A DNA stretch of 64,000 nucleotides, taken from the NCBI GenBank assembly GCA_019055375.1, contig JAHQIW010004625.1, positions 248,001 to 312,000 of the forward strand, written 5' to 3'. The notes beneath the pieces were generated by a model. It had not been told where the DNA came from. It ran no database searches and was given only the letters and a program-made list of their open reading frames with translations. A program made the translations under genes and the position numbers. Each line of letters begins with the position of its first letter. The stretch's first letter is position 1. Source of the DNA: Parelaphostrongylus tenuis. Lineage: Eukaryota > Nematoda > Chromadorea > Rhabditida > Metastrongylidae. Below, one piece after another: positions 63,030-64,000 of the stretch.

Positions 63030-63110
63030 GGAATCAAGTCCGCATTTGTGTTTAGCAGAGCATCTTTAACCATTGCGCCACACGCACTTCTCTAACGATG
63101 CCATAGCGAA
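63030..63110 (-). repeat. tRNA-SINE (type 1) head fragment
   Basis: The complement GTGTGGCGCAATGGTTAAAG with GATGCTCTGCTAAACACA is the A-box end of the type 1 SINE; the body is missing. Confidence 0.55.
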
Positions 63111-63430
63111 AACCGTTCACAATCATCACTATAGTATCCTCAGTGATTACGTCTCTCTTCAGTTGACAATGTTCTATTAAATGATTGCAATAGACGACTA
63201 TTATGAAAGTGGTGCATTGATCGAAAGAAGCCAAAATCGAATAGAGCTCGTGCGGTTCTCGACGAGGCTTCTTGTGGACAAGTCAATTTTGATGCAACTT
63301 GTTGAGGACTGCCATCTGCGAAACACCAAGCTCTTCAGTCAAATAACGGCGTGCTCGATGAGGGCTCAGCAGCCAAAGTGGCTTGCAAGTCACTTTCATC
63401 CAAAAACAGATGGCCAGTCAGAAAGAGGTA
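63110..63430 (-). pseudogene. mariner transposase relic, N-terminal part
   Basis: On the minus strand DESDLQATLAAEPSSST, then in another frame YLTEELGVSQMAVLNKLHQN, a stop, and KPRREPHEL correspond to the helix-turn-helix DNA-binding region and the WVPHEL linker of mariner transposases. The catalytic half is not present. The 127-codon plus-strand frame at 63181-63564 is antisense to it and not a gene. Confidence 0.75.
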
Positions 63431-63879
63431 TGTTTCCGAGGTCAAAATTGCCATCTTTGAATCACTTAAATCATCTACCCAAAGTCGATATTGTCACCCT
63501 GCAAGTCCCCTCACTTTTGATATCATCGGCGGCTTCAAGAATCCTCAGAACTTTTCTCCTATAATGGTGATCAACATATGCAAATCACACTGTTCAATAA
63601 GCATCTCGAACTGAAATTAATGAAACTGATTAATATTTGTGAAACTACAGTAAAAATGACACAAAGATGTCAAAAAATGAAACTAGAAAACCCAGAAGTT
63701 TTTTGCTCAACTTAATAACACGAATGAATGCTCTCATGTGAAGTGACTTTACGTTAGACAGATACGTCCAAACTTTGAGGAAAGTGAAGTAATCGGAAGG
63801 TAAACTATAGATTTTGAAAAAGGCATGTCGATATGAGAAACGAGAATTCTCCAAGTAGAGCTGCACCCACATGGATGTG

Positions 63880-64000
63880 GGAAGAACTTTGTGGATGATT
63901 GATGAGAGGAAATGAATTGAATGTGATAAATGCAGGGATTCTCACAATAAGCATGGAAAAGTATCTGCCAAAATGAAATAAAAACTGGGAAAATATATTT
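63880..64000 (+). repeat. SINE body fragment at the window edge
   Basis: GATGAGAGGAAATGAATTG, GATAAATGCAGGGATTCTCAC and an A-rich end match the type 2 SINE body; the window ends shortly after. Confidence 0.5.

Noticed and set aside
63181..63564. 127-codon plus-strand frame
   Set aside because: Antisense to a mariner relic, so it is a shadow.
1..64000. CRISPR array, rRNA genes, bacterial operons or phage
   Set aside because: No regularly spaced repeats, no rRNA-like blocks, and coding is in spliced short exons; nothing prokaryotic was seen.

Overview
The window looks like a piece of a nematode nuclear genome, most likely from a repeat-rich parasitic clade V (strongylid-type) species; the lineage is an inference. 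It is AT-rich, has no long prokaryote-style genes, and its credible coding sequence is in short exons with T-rich 3' splice sites (ttttcag) and introns that are often about 60-90 nt. It also carries relics of an RTE-type LINE, several mariner transposons and many tRNA-derived SINE and foldback repeats. No gene could be named. The exon models were built by hand from reading frame, splice signals and phase, and are predictions.

Layout. 0-10 kb: a mariner relic, an RTE 3' end, several orphan exons and a decayed coding stretch with a SAM-like pattern at 8.5-9.0 kb. 10-13 kb: a plus-strand gene for a small secreted cysteine-containing protein, with a minus-strand two-exon gene inside its intron. 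13-20 kb: tRNA-cloverleaf foldbacks, SINEs, a hammerhead-ribozyme foldback (14.3-14.9 kb) and a small three-exon model at 17.8-18.2 kb. 20-28 kb: a second mariner relic, another secreted-protein exon, SINEs and a three-exon gene end at 23.8-24.7 kb. 28-34 kb: minus-strand exons, one with a membrane helix. 34-40 kb: the most unusual block, with hammerhead-ribozyme elements of two families, a palindrome of about 1.6 kb and tRNA hairpins. 40-56 kb: scattered ORFs and exons among SINEs and foldbacks. 57-62 kb: the best gene model, at least seven minus-strand exons in consistent phase. 62.5-64 kb: a second copy of the ribozyme element and a third mariner relic.

Main discovery. Two repeat families encode complete or nearly complete hammerhead self-cleaving ribozymes. 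Family A (34.46-35.17 kb and 62.55-62.95 kb) is built from a 269-nt ribozyme-to-ribozyme monomer, has an inverted 5' segment and is bounded by perfect 15- and 13-bp direct repeats that look like target-site duplications. Family B (14.3, 35.3, 38.4, 39.2 and 55.4 kb) has ribozymes or relics in its arms; the copy at 38.52 kb is intact with stems I and III of different sequence, so pairing is kept by covariation. Such architecture is known from Penelope-like elements and retrozymes. No reverse transcriptase is attached here, so these are probably non-autonomous retroelements.

Regions not listed below held nothing I could support.
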